From Flavobacterium soli DSM 19725 (GTDB lineage: Bacteria > Bacteroidota > Bacteroidia > Flavobacteriales > Flavobacteriaceae), in contig NZ_AUGO01000001.1 of the NCBI RefSeq assembly GCF_000422705.1, positions 372,001-436,000 on the forward strand: a stretch of DNA of 64,000 bases. The letters are read 5' to 3'. The notes beneath the pieces are model-generated. The model was not told where the DNA came from. It saw only the letters and a list, made by a program, of their open reading frames with translations, and did no database searches. Of this stretch, positions 8,801 through 18,084 are shown in pieces (position 1 is the stretch's first letter; every line of letters starts with the position of its first letter). The position numbers were made by a program, and so were the translations under genes.

Positions 8801-10069
8801 TTATTTGATTTTGAAAGTAACTCTTCTTACGATTTGACGCGCTTGCTTAGAATCTTTGTTTACAGAAGTATCTTCTCCGTTAGCAACAACATTCAATCTT
8901 GAAGCACTGATTCCAGCATCAACCAAAATTTGTTTCACGTTGTTAGCTCTTTCTTGAGATAAATTCTTGTTGTAATCAGCATTTCCAATTTCGTCAGCAT
9001 AACCTACTACATCAGCAGAAGCAGATGGATTAGCTTTCAAATATTTCACTAGGAAGTTAATTCCTGAAGCAGAGTCAGTTGTTGGTTGCGTTTTGTTGAA
9101 ATCGAAGTATACATTAACATAACCATCGTTGATCATACTCTTAACATCCATTCCTGACGTAGAAGAATTTCCTTTATCTCCGTATTTAGTTTCGAAATAG
9201 TTTTCCAATTCGTCAGCAACACCATTGTTGTTTCTGTCAATTGTTCTACCTTTAGTATCAACTGCTACACCCGCCATAGAATTTGGCTCTGCATCAAACA
9301 TATCTGGAACACCGTCTGCATCAGAATCAGTCAAACCAGTTTCGATTGTAGCGATTCTAGCTTCTAAAGCATCTATTTCTTCTTGCAAAGCTGAATCTAA
9401 ACTAACCCAGTCAGCATGTTTTTCGTTACTACCAAGGTAAACTGTCAAACCAAGTGATCCTTGGAACAAAATTCCTTGGAAACCTCTACCACCTACAGGG
9501 CTAGCACCATCAAAAGTACGGTCTTGGCTAACTGTTAAAAGTGTTGTGAAATCTCCTGTTAAAGCTACTCTGTTTGAAAGTCTCAATTGTGGTGTTAAAC
9601 CCACCATGAAGTTACCCATTTTATCAGTAAAATCGTGGTTATCACTCTTTAATTGTGCATAACCAAAACCTCCATGAGCTAACAATCCTACTCTTCCAGT
9701 CCAAGTTTCAAAACCTAAAACTCTACCAACATTAGCAACAAGTTGCAAATCTGTTCTGTATAAATGAGTATCAAAATCCATTGACTCATCTTTTCCAGTG
9801 AAGCTGTAATATCCAGCATCTAGTTTCAAACCAAATTTGTTGTTGAACATGTAACGAACACCAAAATCAGCATTCCATGGGCTTGGAGTTGATTGAAAAT
9901 AACCTGAAGTTGCAGGTCTTTGAAATTTGTTAACTCCACCATTTAATTCAATAGACCATTTGTTATAATCTGAAGCATTATTTTCAGTCGATGGTGTGGT
10001 CTCATCTGTTTGTGCGAATACACCTGTCGTAAGTGCAAAAGCGCTAAGGGTAAGTAAAATCTTTTTCAT
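8801..10069 (-). CDS. OmpA family outer-membrane porin with thrombospondin-type repeats
   Basis: This 422-residue structural outer-membrane protein ties the outer membrane to peptidoglycan. A signal peptide ends near residue 20 (GVFAQ). An N-terminal eight-stranded-type barrel follows (about 35-215), then a short helical segment with acidic residues. A calcium-binding thrombospondin type 3-like linker comes next (DSDADGVPDMFDAEPN and DRNNNGVADELENYF, about 248-295). The C-terminal OmpA domain (about 310-422) includes YFDFNKTQPT and SQERANNVKQIL, where peptidoglycan binds. It is monocistronic with a good promoter. The family is often the most abundant outer-membrane protein in Flavobacterium, which fits the strong signals around it. 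Confidence 0.95.
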   Translation of the reverse strand: MKKILLTLSAFALTTGVFAQTDETTPSTENNASDYNKWSIELNGGVNKFQRPATSGYFQSTPSPWNADFGVRYMFNNKFGLKLDAGYYSFTGKDESMDFDTHLYRTDLQLVANVGRVLGFETWTGRVGLLAHGGFGYAQLKSDNHDFTDKMGNFMVGLTPQLRLSNRVALTGDFTTLLTVSQDRTFDGASPVGGRGFQGILFQGSLGLTVYLGSNEKHADWVSLDSALQEEIDALEARIATIETGLTDSDADGVPDMFDAEPNSMAGVAVDTKGRTIDRNNNGVADELENYFETKYGDKGNSSTSGMDVKSMINDGYVNVYFDFNKTQPTTDSASGINFLVKYLKANPSASADVVGYADEIGNADYNKNLSQERANNVKQILVDAGISASRLNVVANGEDTSVNKDSKQARQIVRRVTFKIK

Positions 10070-10101
10070 CCTAGTTTTAATTTTTTAGTTTTAATTTTGT
10101 A

Positions 10102-10132
10102 CAAAGATAAGTCAATTTTAATAACTAGAAAA
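10102..10132 (-). promoter_or_regulatory. Candidate promoter of the OmpA gene
   Basis: The minus strand reads TATCTTTG at 10102-10109 with a TTTT element about 19 bases further upstream, close to the Bacteroidetes -33/-7 pattern. The 5' leader is about 30 bases and very T/A rich. The rest of 10133-10339 holds no gene and no clear structure; it must also hold the promoter of the divergent thioesterase. Confidence 0.6.
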
Positions 10133-10339
10133 GCCTTTTTAACAAAATTTTTAACAATATCGTTTTAATTATTACGAATTATTCAAAACAATAGCATTAT
10201 TTTTTATTGATTTCACAACCTATGCAAGCATAATAAATAAAATCCTCAAGCCTTCTATTTTAAAAATTATCATATTCTTAATAAGACAAATGTATAGGGA
10301 TTTTATTAAATTGTACTTTTACAATTTAAGGAAAACATT

Positions 10340-10738
10340 ATGAGATTTCACACTAGAAAATGGGTTAAACCAGAAGATTTAAACCCAAACGGCACATTAT
10401 TCGGGGGGAAATTACTAGCTTGGATTGATGAAGAGCTAGCTTTATACTCCATTATTCAGCTAGAGAATTCGAGGATTGTAACCAAACATATGTCTGAAAT
10501 CAACTTTAGGAGTTCAGCGAAACAGGGTGATATTATTGAAATTGGTATCGATGTTGTAAAGTTTGGAAATACATCCATTACATTAAAATGCGAAGTACGA
10601 AACATTATGACTTGGGATACCATTATTACAATCGATACTATTACTATGGTAAGTTTAGATGACGAAGGAAAACCAAAATCCCATGGGAAAACCACTATTG
10701 AGTTTATTAAAGATCGAAAAAGTAATTTTTCATCATAA
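10340..10738 (+). CDS. Acyl-CoA thioesterase, hotdog fold (YciA/BACH-like)
   Basis: This 132-residue cytoplasmic hotdog-fold enzyme is expected to hydrolyse acyl-CoA to free acid and CoA. The motif NPNGTLFGGKLLAWIDE (15-31) matches the YciA/BACH group, with the aspartate that acts in catalysis, followed by the central strand KHMSEINFRS. The length is typical of single-domain members. The start ATG at 10340 has a purine-rich AGGAAAA upstream. It stands alone between divergent ompA and convergent efflux genes, so no pathway can be read from its context. Confidence 0.88.
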   Translation: MRFHTRKWVKPEDLNPNGTLFGGKLLAWIDEELALYSIIQLENSRIVTKHMSEINFRSSAKQGDIIEIGIDVVKFGNTSITLKCEVRNIMTWDTIITIDTITMVSLDDEGKPKSHGKTTIEFIKDRKSNFSS

Positions 10739-10773
10739 AAAAACCACTCAATACATTATATATCGAGTGGTTT
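10735..10773. terminator. Terminator at the end of the efflux operon (possibly bidirectional)
   Basis: AAACCACTC (10741-10749) pairs with GAGTGGTTT (10765-10773) around a 15-base loop. On the minus strand the stem runs into seven T residues, so it mainly ends the RND operon; on the plus strand the T tract is short. The thioesterase stop codon is at its edge. Confidence 0.8.
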
Positions 10774-10801
10774 AGGAACAAATAAAACCAAAATTAAAAT
10801 C

Positions 10802-12199
10802 TTACCATCCGCCACCTAAGGCTTTGTAAAGCATGATAACGGCATTATATTGTTTGTATTGATTGTCGATCAAATTCAATTCCGTATTCAAGGCTTGATC
10901 TTTTGCCGTTAATACTTCCAAGTAATTCACCAAACCATAGGTTAGCAATTCATCTGAATAATCGGCTGCTTTTTTCAAGGCATCCACTTGTTGTGTTCGG
11001 ATTTTTAATTTCGCACTTTCGTTTGAATACTGTTGCAAAGCATCCGAAACTTCTTTTCCAGCCGTCAATAAAGATTGCTCAAATTGAAGATAGGCTTTTT
11101 GCTGGTTGGCTTTTGCGACTTCATAGCGTGTCTTGATTTGCCTTTGGTTGAAAATCGGCTGTGTCAGCCCTGTAACAATATTGGCAAATAATGAATTCGC
11201 ACTGAACCATTCTTTTAATTCAACCGTTTGAAGACCGCCTGTTGCCGTAACTTTCAACGAAGGATAAAAACTACTTTTTGCCACATTGGTCATTTCAAAA
11301 TTGCTGATCAAATTGTATTCTGCAGCCAAAACATCGGGTCTTTTGCTCAATGCCATTGCTGGAATTCCAAGGTTGATATCAGCCGTTACTTTCTGATTCT
11401 CGAAAGTGCTTCTCTCTATTTTTCGTGGTGCCTCGCCCAAAAGGATGCTCATCGTGTTTTCAAGAATGATGATGCTGTTTTTCAAATCTTCCTTGATGAT
11501 TTGTGTGGCATACAATTGTGCTTCTGTTTGCTTAACGCCAACTTCGTTCACATTTCCAGCATCTTTCAACGCTATGATGGTTTCTATACTTTGATTTCTG
11601 TTTACCAAAGTAGAATCTACCACCTTTAGTTGAGCATCCAAAGCCATCAATTGAAAATAAGTCGATGCAATATTGGAAATCAATTGTGTTTGAACGGCTT
11701 GTTGAGCTGCAATTGTTTGCAAGTAACTCGCATTCGTAGCTCTTTTATTACTTCTGATCTTACCCCAGATATCGGCTTCCCACGAAAGATTTCCAGTTAT
11801 TTGGTACTGATCAACGTTTCTGTCTTCTAGTATTCTTCCAAATTGACTGTTTCTTGATAAAATTTGATGGGTCCAATCGGCACCTAAACTCAACGTCGGG
11901 AAATAACCCGCCTTTCCTTGTTTCATATTGGCATTTGCCGCATCAATGGTTTGCATTGCAATTCTAATATCTAAATTGTTTTGCAATCCTTTTTTGATAT
12001 GACCTTGCAAAATCGGGTCGGTAAACAACTTATCCCACGATAGATTTCCCAAAGAAGTACTATCCGTCAAGGTTTGTTCCGTTCTGTAAAGATTATCCGT
12101 TTTCACCTCTGGTCGTTTATAATCCTTAGCCACGAAACACGAATGCATCATACCAGCGACCAAAACGACTGTTACTATTTTATATATCTTATTATTCAT
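10802..12199 (-). CDS. RND efflux outer-membrane factor (TolC/NodT family lipoprotein)
   Basis: This is the outer-membrane channel of a tripartite efflux pump, 465 residues. It has a lipoprotein signal with lipid-attachment Cys21 (MMHSC), then two repeated OEP domains of long helices (about 60-270 and 280-460), as in OprM/NodT. It is the last gene of the operon, 11 bases after the transporter. Together with the adaptor and pump it should export toxic compounds from the inner membrane or periplasm across the outer membrane. Confidence 0.94.
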   Translation of the reverse strand: MNNKIYKIVTVVLVAGMMHSCFVAKDYKRPEVKTDNLYRTEQTLTDSTSLGNLSWDKLFTDPILQGHIKKGLQNNLDIRIAMQTIDAANANMKQGKAGYFPTLSLGADWTHQILSRNSQFGRILEDRNVDQYQITGNLSWEADIWGKIRSNKRATNASYLQTIAAQQAVQTQLISNIASTYFQLMALDAQLKVVDSTLVNRNQSIETIIALKDAGNVNEVGVKQTEAQLYATQIIKEDLKNSIIILENTMSILLGEAPRKIERSTFENQKVTADINLGIPAMALSKRPDVLAAEYNLISNFEMTNVAKSSFYPSLKVTATGGLQTVELKEWFSANSLFANIVTGLTQPIFNQRQIKTRYEVAKANQQKAYLQFEQSLLTAGKEVSDALQQYSNESAKLKIRTQQVDALKKAADYSDELLTYGLVNYLEVLTAKDQALNTELNLIDNQYKQYNAVIMLYKALGGGW

Positions 12200-12210
12200 T
12201 TTTCTTAAAA

Positions 12211-15200
12211 TTATAATGTTTCAGGGTCTGTTTCTGTTGGCTTTCCTGATATTCTTTCTTGCAATCCTTGGAAGATTACAAACAGAATTGGAATTACAAA
12301 AACTCCAAAAATAGTTCCTATCAACATTCCTCCAACAGCTCCCATACCGATAGAACGGTTTCCAACGGCTCCAACTCCAGAAGCCAACGCCAAAGGCAAT
12401 AATCCGAAGATAAAAGCCAACGAGGTCATCAAAATTGGTCGCAAACGTGCTTTTGCTCCTTCAATTGCTGCAGGAAGCAACTCCATTCCGTGTCGTCTTC
12501 TCTGTATTGCAAACTCGACAATAAGAATGGCATTTTTCGCCAGTAGTCCTATCAACATTATCAGGGCAACCTGGAAATAAATATTATTTTCTAGTCCGGC
12601 TAATTTTACGAAGCCAATAGCTCCAGCTATTCCGACAGGCAAGGAAAGTAATACTGCCAAAGGAACCAAATAGCTTTCATATTGAGCACTCAGCAAGAAA
12701 TAAACAAAGATCAAACTCAACAAGAATACTCCAGCGGCTTGGCTTCCTGCCAAAATTTCCTCACGTGTCATTCCTGAGAATTCGTAAGAATAGGTTTTTG
12801 GCAAATGCTGTGCGGCAACTTCATCGATCGCTTTGATGGCATCTCCCGAACTGTATCCTGGTTTTGCTTTTCCATTTACGTTTACAGCTTTCAACATATT
12901 GAAACGAGCAACAGCTTCAGGACCATATATTCTTTTAAAGTCGATGAACTGGCTAATAGCAACCTGTTGACCGCTTGCATTTTTCACATAAATGTTATTG
13001 ATTGATTCTTCAGTAGCCCTGTCAGAAGGTTTTGCCTGAATCATTACACGGTATTGCTTTCCGAATTTATTGAAATCCGTTGTGTACAATCCTCCATAAT
13101 AACCTTGCATGGTATTGAAGATATCGGAAACAGAAACTCCTGCATCTTTCGCTCTTTCCACATTGATATCCATTTGATATTGCGGGAAAGACGGATTGAA
13201 ATTCGTCATAGCATATTGAATTTCAGGACGCTTCATCAATTCACCCAAGAATTCATTACTCACTTTACTTACCGTTGCCCAATCATCATCTCCTGTATCT
13301 TGAATTTTAAACTCAAAACCATCGGCAGTACCAAAACCTTGAACACTCGGAGGTGTAAAGAACAAAGCTCTTGCATCCTTGAAATGAGCCGTTCTTCCGA
13401 ACAATTCTCTCACAACTGCATCAACCGATTGGTTGGCTTCTTTTCGTTCTTTCCAGTCTTTCAATTTGATTACCGTAAAGGCATACGAACCACCGTTCAC
13501 ACTGTTCAGCAAACTGAAACCAACCACACTCATCCTTGCTTCCACAATATCCATTGAGGCCAAAATTGAATCCAATTCATTAACGGCCTTTTGGGTTTTC
13601 TCCAAAGTTGTTCCCGGAGGAAGTGTCAAATCGGCCATAATGATTCCCCTATCTTCATTCGGAATAAATCCTGATGGAGTGGTTTGAAACAATAAAATAG
13701 TGATTCCAGAGAAAACCAATAAAGCAACAACCGTAATCCATTTTTTTCTACCCAAAAACCCTAACGATTTTACGTAACGGTTGTTCATTCGATCAAAACT
13801 TGAATTGAAGGCGATAAAGAATCTGTCCTTGAAATTCTTCTTATGATGATCACCTTCTGCATGAGGTTTTAGGAACAAGGCACATAAGGCAGGACTTAAC
13901 GTCAAGGCATTTACAGCCGAAATCAAAATCGCAATCGCCAATGTAATCGCAAATTGTTGGTAGAAAACTCCTGATGGTCCACTTAAAAAGGATACTGGAA
14001 TAAATACCGCTGCCATTACCAAAGTAATCGAAATAATCGCTCCTGTAATTTCGCTCATGGCCGAAACTGTAGCTTCTTTTCCAGATTTTGCACCTTCATC
14101 GAGTTTGGCGTGAACCGCCTCGACGACCACAATTGCATCATCGACCACAATACCAATAGCAAGAATCATCGCAAATAGCGTCAACATATTGATGGAGAAT
14201 CCAAACAATTGCAGGAAGAAAAATGTACCAACAATAGCAACCGGAACTGCAATAGCCGGAATCAATGTCGAACGAAAATCCTGCAAGAAAATATATACTA
14301 CGATAAATACCAAGATGAAAGCTTCAAGCAAAGTCATCAATACTTTATCAATAGAAGCATCCAAGAATGTTTTCGTATTAAACGGAATCACATAATCTAC
14401 ACCTGCTGGAAAACTTGGTTTTGTTTCTTCCAAAATAGCCATAACTTCGGTGATGATATCTTGTGCATTCGACCCAGAAGTTTGAAAAACCCCAACCGCA
14501 ACACCTTCTTCTCCCATGGCGATATTCTTGGTTCCATAATTAAAACCTCCCAATTCAACCGTAGCAACATCTTTCAGGTGAAGGAAATTTCCATTTCCTG
14601 TAGCCTTGATTACGATATTCTCATAATCGGCAATTTCAGAAAGCCTTCCTTTATATTTAATCACATATTCATAAACTCCTTCGGCATTTTCTCCAAATTT
14701 ACCTGGAGCGGCTTCCACATTTTGTTCTTGCAAGGCGGCTTGGATGTCTTTTGGAGTAACACTATAGGATGCCATTTTCTCTGGATCAATCCAGATTCTC
14801 ATCGAATAATCTTTGGCTCCAAAAACGTTTACCTGCCCAACACCTTTAACACGCTGTAATTTCGGAACAAGGTTAATTTTGGCATAATTCTGAATATACG
14901 TTTCATCGAAATCCTTGTTTTTAGAATACAAGGCAAAGAACATCAAAGCACTCGTCTGGCTTTTTAAAGTTGTAACCCCTGTCTGAATAACCGCTTGAGG
15001 CAATTTACTTGTAGCACGAGCCACACGGTTCTGAACGTTTACGGCAGCAATATCAGGATCAACACCTAACTCGAAATAAACCGAGATTTTTGCCGAACCG
15101 TCATTAGCAGAAGAAGAAGTCATATAGGTCATTCCTTCCACACCGTTTATTTCTTCCTCCAAAGGAATCACCACACTGTTCAATACCGTTTCGGCATTCG

Positions 15201-15354
15201 CTCCTGTATAAGTCGCATTTACCTGAACAGTTGGTGGTGCGATTTCAGGATATTGTTCTATCGGTAACGACATCAATCCTAAAATTCCCAAAATGGTGAT
15301 TAGGATGGAGATTACCGTTGAAAGAACGGGTCTTTCTATAAAAGTTTTTAACAT
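12211..15354 (-). CDS. RND multidrug efflux transporter (HAE1/AcrB-like permease)
   Basis: This 1047-residue inner-membrane proton/drug antiporter has the two-fold repeated AcrB architecture: TM1, a large periplasmic porter/docking domain, TM2-6, then the same again. The proton-relay aspartates are both present in TM4 (GIVVDDAIVVVEA, D405 and D406), and the matching TM10 lysine is in GLLAKNAILIVEF. The N-terminal MLKTFIERPVLSTVISI is typical of HAE1 proteins. It lies 5 bases after the adaptor gene. AcrB-like length and intact relay residues point to a working drug or bile/fatty-acid type pump; the specific substrates are unknown. Confidence 0.96.
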   Translation of the reverse strand: MLKTFIERPVLSTVISILITILGILGLMSLPIEQYPEIAPPTVQVNATYTGANAETVLNSVVIPLEEEINGVEGMTYMTSSSANDGSAKISVYFELGVDPDIAAVNVQNRVARATSKLPQAVIQTGVTTLKSQTSALMFFALYSKNKDFDETYIQNYAKINLVPKLQRVKGVGQVNVFGAKDYSMRIWIDPEKMASYSVTPKDIQAALQEQNVEAAPGKFGENAEGVYEYVIKYKGRLSEIADYENIVIKATGNGNFLHLKDVATVELGGFNYGTKNIAMGEEGVAVGVFQTSGSNAQDIITEVMAILEETKPSFPAGVDYVIPFNTKTFLDASIDKVLMTLLEAFILVFIVVYIFLQDFRSTLIPAIAVPVAIVGTFFFLQLFGFSINMLTLFAMILAIGIVVDDAIVVVEAVHAKLDEGAKSGKEATVSAMSEITGAIISITLVMAAVFIPVSFLSGPSGVFYQQFAITLAIAILISAVNALTLSPALCALFLKPHAEGDHHKKNFKDRFFIAFNSSFDRMNNRYVKSLGFLGRKKWITVVALLVFSGITILLFQTTPSGFIPNEDRGIIMADLTLPPGTTLEKTQKAVNELDSILASMDIVEARMSVVGFSLLNSVNGGSYAFTVIKLKDWKERKEANQSVDAVVRELFGRTAHFKDARALFFTPPSVQGFGTADGFEFKIQDTGDDDWATVSKVSNEFLGELMKRPEIQYAMTNFNPSFPQYQMDINVERAKDAGVSVSDIFNTMQGYYGGLYTTDFNKFGKQYRVMIQAKPSDRATEESINNIYVKNASGQQVAISQFIDFKRIYGPEAVARFNMLKAVNVNGKAKPGYSSGDAIKAIDEVAAQHLPKTYSYEFSGMTREEILAGSQAAGVFLLSLIFVYFLLSAQYESYLVPLAVLLSLPVGIAGAIGFVKLAGLENNIYFQVALIMLIGLLAKNAILIVEFAIQRRRHGMELLPAAIEGAKARLRPILMTSLAFIFGLLPLALASGVGAVGNRSIGMGAVGGMLIGTIFGVFVIPILFVIFQGLQERISGKPTETDPETL

Positions 15355-15359
15355 CTGGA

Positions 15360-16514
15360 TTATTTTTTAGCTGGGGTATTGTTTGTTTTTACTGTATCTT
15401 TTGCTACCGCTGGAGTTTCTACCGCAGCTGGAGTTTCAGTTTTTGCAGGTTGAGGAACAATTTCGGTATCATCTTTCAATTTTGATGCACCTTCAACTAC
15501 CACAACATCACCTTCGGATAAACCTGAAGTTACGATATAGTTTAATTCTGAAGTTCCGCTAACTTCGATGATTTTTGATTTCACTTTGTTTCCTTCTCCT
15601 ACCACATAAATCATCTTTTTTCCTTGCACTTCAAAAACGGCGTTTTGAGGAACCAACATCACATCTTTTTGTTCAATTGGCAAACGGATCACTCCACTGC
15701 TTCCGCTTCGCAAAAGGCCTTCTGGGTTTTTGAATTCAGCCCTGAATTGTGTAGTTCCCGTTTGAGGATTTACTAGACCGTTCATTGTAGCGATTCTTCC
15801 TTTTTGATCATATTCTGAACCATCCACCAAAAGCAATGAAACTTCTGGAGCCGCTTTCAATTTTTCGGCAGTTGTAGCTCCTTTGAATGTTTTGTTGAAG
15901 AAAAGCAATTGTTTTTCGTTCATAGAAAAATAAGCACGTACAATTTTAGTATCCGAAACCGTCGTAAGCGGCATTTCGCTTGTAGCACTAACTAAGCTTC
16001 CTTCTCTAAAAGGCAAGCTTCCGATAACTCCGTTTACAGGCGAAACGATCGTTCCGTAACCGATATTGGCGGCGATACTTCCATAATTGCTTTTGGCTTG
16101 AGCCAATTTAGCTTTGGCAGTTTCAAGTTGCACATTGCTGATGATTTTTCGATCCACCAAAGGCTTCAATCGGTCCACCTCAACTTGAGCTGCCTGAACT
16201 GCCGCTTTTGCTGCCGAAGCTTCTTGGTTCAACGTTTGAGTTTCCAGCTTAAAAAGCAATTGCCCTTTTCGAACCACTTGACCTTCATCAACATAAATTT
16301 TCTGAATAAAACCGTTTACTTTGGCTCGGATTTCAACATTTTGCTGACCTTCCAAATTCGCTGTATATTCTTGATACACAACTGCATCTTGCTTCGTAAT
16401 GGTTTGAACCGGGAAAGGAACTGGTCCTTGGGGTGGCATTTGTTGTTCTTCTTTTTTGCCACAAGAAGCTACAATCAGCAAGGCAAATATCGAAACTATT
16501 GAAAAATTCTTCAT
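15360..16514 (-). CDS. RND efflux periplasmic adaptor (AcrA-like membrane fusion lipoprotein)
   Basis: This 384-residue adaptor bridges pump and outer-membrane channel. A lipoprotein signal ends at Cys18 (LIVASC). The lipoyl halves (AKVNGFIQKIYVDEGQVV near 65 and GTIVSPVNGVIGSL near 165) flank a short alpha hairpin (about 100-150), followed by beta-barrel and membrane-proximal domains. The C-terminus is a low-complexity Pro/Thr/Lys tail rich in PAKTETP-like repeats. It is translated 19 bases after the regulator and 5 bases before the pump, so the three are coupled. Confidence 0.95.
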   Translation of the reverse strand: MKNFSIVSIFALLIVASCGKKEEQQMPPQGPVPFPVQTITKQDAVVYQEYTANLEGQQNVEIRAKVNGFIQKIYVDEGQVVRKGQLLFKLETQTLNQEASAAKAAVQAAQVEVDRLKPLVDRKIISNVQLETAKAKLAQAKSNYGSIAANIGYGTIVSPVNGVIGSLPFREGSLVSATSEMPLTTVSDTKIVRAYFSMNEKQLLFFNKTFKGATTAEKLKAAPEVSLLLVDGSEYDQKGRIATMNGLVNPQTGTTQFRAEFKNPEGLLRSGSSGVIRLPIEQKDVMLVPQNAVFEVQGKKMIYVVGEGNKVKSKIIEVSGTSELNYIVTSGLSEGDVVVVEGASKLKDDTEIVPQPAKTETPAAVETPAVAKDTVKTNNTPAKK

Positions 16515-16533
16515 TTGTATAAAATTGGTTTGA

Positions 16534-17025
16534 TTAGGATTTATTTTTATTTTCTATTTCTTTGAATCGCTCGATGGTTTTCTTTAGCAGCCCTTCAACT
16601 TCCAAAACGTGATTCTTATATTCTTTTACATTTTCGAGATTCATTCTTTCTTGTGGAGAAGAAATGGTTTTTTCTCTGTAGGAAACCATCTTATCAATTA
16701 TCTTTTTCTCAAAATCTATCATCTTCAGATAATTATCGAGACGCTCGCTGAAGGGTGAAGGTTTGAAATATTTTTTCCGATCGCCTGGCAAGGTGTAGTA
16801 AGTAATCTTGCCAATCTTTAATAGAAGATTCAAACTGGTGGAAACGGAGCTTTTACTGGCTAACATTCGCTCTACTAAATCTTCAAACGTCATTCCTTTG
16901 TTGCAACTATCCACTATTAGAACTCCGAGAATTCTTGATGCCAATGGCGGAAGGTGATGCAGGGTTTCAAAATGAATTCCAAACATTTCAATCAATTCTT
17001 CTTTCTCTTTCTGTATGTCTGTCAT
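16534..17025 (-). CDS. GbsR/MarR-family transcriptional regulator of the efflux operon
   Basis: This 163-residue winged-helix regulator resembles GbsR more than classical MarR. The reading head lies about 44-75 (MTFEDLVERMLASKSSVSTS), then a wing (TYYTLPGDRKKYF) and a C-terminal dimerisation helix rich in Lys and Glu. It is the first gene of the efflux operon, so self-regulation and control of the pump are likely. An inverted repeat (GTTCGG...CCGAAC) sits over its promoter. The family usually represses until a small molecule binds; the ligand is unknown. Confidence 0.88.
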   Translation of the reverse strand: MTDIQKEKEELIEMFGIHFETLHHLPPLASRILGVLIVDSCNKGMTFEDLVERMLASKSSVSTSLNLLLKIGKITYYTLPGDRKKYFKPSPFSERLDNYLKMIDFEKKIIDKMVSYREKTISSPQERMNLENVKEYKNHVLEVEGLLKKTIERFKEIENKNKS

Positions 17026-17042
17026 TACTTAAAAATTTTTTG

Positions 17043-17074
17043 CAAAGATAAATAAGGTTCGGCTACAACCGAAC
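17043..17074 (-). promoter_or_regulatory. Promoter of the efflux operon with overlapping operator-like palindrome
   Basis: The -7 box TATCTTTG reads on the minus strand at 17043-17050. Immediately upstream, GTTCGG (17057-17062) and CCGAAC (17069-17074) form an inverted repeat with a 6-base spacer, and CGAAC recurs at 17079-17083. The position between -10 and -35 suits repression by the encoded GbsR-like protein. This is inference from position and symmetry. Confidence 0.6.
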
Positions 17075-17123
17075 TAAACGAACTTAAATTTGTGTTAATT
17101 TTTTATTATGAAATTACAAGGCA

Positions 17124-17147
17124 TAAAAAAAGCCTGCAATGCAGACT
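17124..17147 (-). terminator. Terminator after the first RlpA gene
   Basis: GCCTGC-AAT-GCAGAC forms a 6-bp stem with one G-U pair and leads into eight T residues on the minus strand, 10 bases past the stop at 17158. Confidence 0.75.
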
Positions 17148-17157
17148 TAAAGTATTA

Positions 17158-17547
17158 TTATTTTATAACCTCAATACGGACCTTGAGGGTTCCATGGTTT
17201 TTATTATCAGTAATTTCCATAAAGGCTTTTTTTGAAAGGTCTATTTCGCGAGATTTTTTAAACGGCCCCCTGTCATTAATTTCTACAACAACTGATTTGT
17301 CATTTGCAAGATTTGTTACTTTTACTTTTGTACCGAAAGGCAAAGTTCTATGAGCGGCGGTTAATTTACTGTTGCTGAATTTTTCGCCACTTGCTGTTGT
17401 TCGTCCATTAAATTTATCGTGATAATAGGAAGCTTCGGCTTTTGATTTTAAAACTTTTCCTGATACATTTTTAGACGAAGAACAACTTGTGAGGAAGAGG
17501 ACCAACATCAGCATCATTGAAAATAATTGTAGAACCGATTTTTTCAT
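17158..17547 (-). CDS. RlpA-like lipoprotein (septal ring lytic transglycosylase family)
   Basis: This is a 129-residue envelope lipoprotein. The signal peptide ends at Cys22 (LFLTSC). A double-psi beta-barrel domain (about 38-125) carries the RlpA signatures SYYHDKFNGRTTASGE, TAAHRTLPFGTKV and NDRGPF, with the histidine and aspartate that act in glycan cleavage. No SPOR domain follows, so binding to denuded glycan is not shown. It lies 15 bases downstream of a second RlpA and shares most of its domain sequence, so the pair arose by tandem duplication. The likely role is peptidoglycan remodelling in the periplasm. Confidence 0.92.
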   Translation of the reverse strand: MKKSVLQLFSMMLMLVLFLTSCSSSKNVSGKVLKSKAEASYYHDKFNGRTTASGEKFSNSKLTAAHRTLPFGTKVKVTNLANDKSVVVEINDRGPFKKSREIDLSKKAFMEITDNKNHGTLKVRIEVIK

Positions 17548-17562
17548 TTGATTGATTTTGGA

Positions 17563-18033
17563 TTATTCGATTATTTCAATCGTAACTTTTTGAGCTCCAC
17601 TATTCTTGTTTGCCGCTATTTCCATAAAAGCTTTCTTGGTCAAATCTATTTCTCTACCTTTTGTAAACGGACCTCTATCAGTAACCACAACAACGACAGA
17701 TTTACCACTAATTTCGTTGGTGACTTTCAACTTGGTTCCAAAAGGAAATTTTCGATGTGCAGCTGTATATTTGTCGTTGCTAAATTTTGTTCCGCTAGCG
17801 GTTCTTCTTCCGTTGAATTTATCATGATAATAGGAAGCATGTGCATTCTTTTTGTGCAATTTGAGTTTCAAATTGCTAATCAAGCCCAAACTATCTGCAA
17901 TAGCAGCATTTTTTTTGATGGTATCTTGGGTAACTTTCTTTGGATCTTGAGTACTTTTTATTTGATGAGAAAAACTACTCAAGAAAACAGTAGCACCAGC
18001 TATTAAAAGCAGTAACGATAATTTCTGTTTCAT
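17563..18033 (-). CDS. RlpA-like exported protein, paralogue of the downstream gene
   Basis: This 156-residue protein has an N-terminal hydrophobic signal (LSLLLLIAGATVFLSS) without a lipobox cysteine, a charged linker rich in Lys/Asp (about 28-60) and a double-psi beta-barrel domain (about 64-152: SYYHDKFNGRRTASGT, TAAHRKFPFGTKL, TDRGPF). It starts the two-gene unit. The downstream copy is lipidated and this one is apparently soluble or signal-anchored, so the two may act at different places in the periplasm. Confidence 0.92.
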   Translation of the reverse strand: MKQKLSLLLLIAGATVFLSSFSHQIKSTQDPKKVTQDTIKKNAAIADSLGLISNLKLKLHKKNAHASYYHDKFNGRRTASGTKFSNDKYTAAHRKFPFGTKLKVTNEISGKSVVVVVTDRGPFTKGREIDLTKKAFMEIAANKNSGAQKVTIEIIE

Positions 18034-18084
18034 ACTAAATCATATTTTTTGTGAGTAATGGCTTTACAAATACCATACCTTAAA

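Noticed and set aside
14209..14859. Long open frame (216 codons) opposite the RND pump gene
   Set aside because: It lies fully antisense to the conserved AcrB-like gene, has no family likeness and a composition that mirrors the pump codons.
17057..17074. Hairpin GTTCGG/CCGAAC as the start of a tRNA or terminator
   Set aside because: There is no cloverleaf around it, no T tract, and it overlaps a promoter, so an operator is the better reading.
17548..18006. Plus-strand frame of 152 codons across the second RlpA gene
   Set aside because: Shadow of the real minus-strand gene, whose signal peptide and domain are clear.
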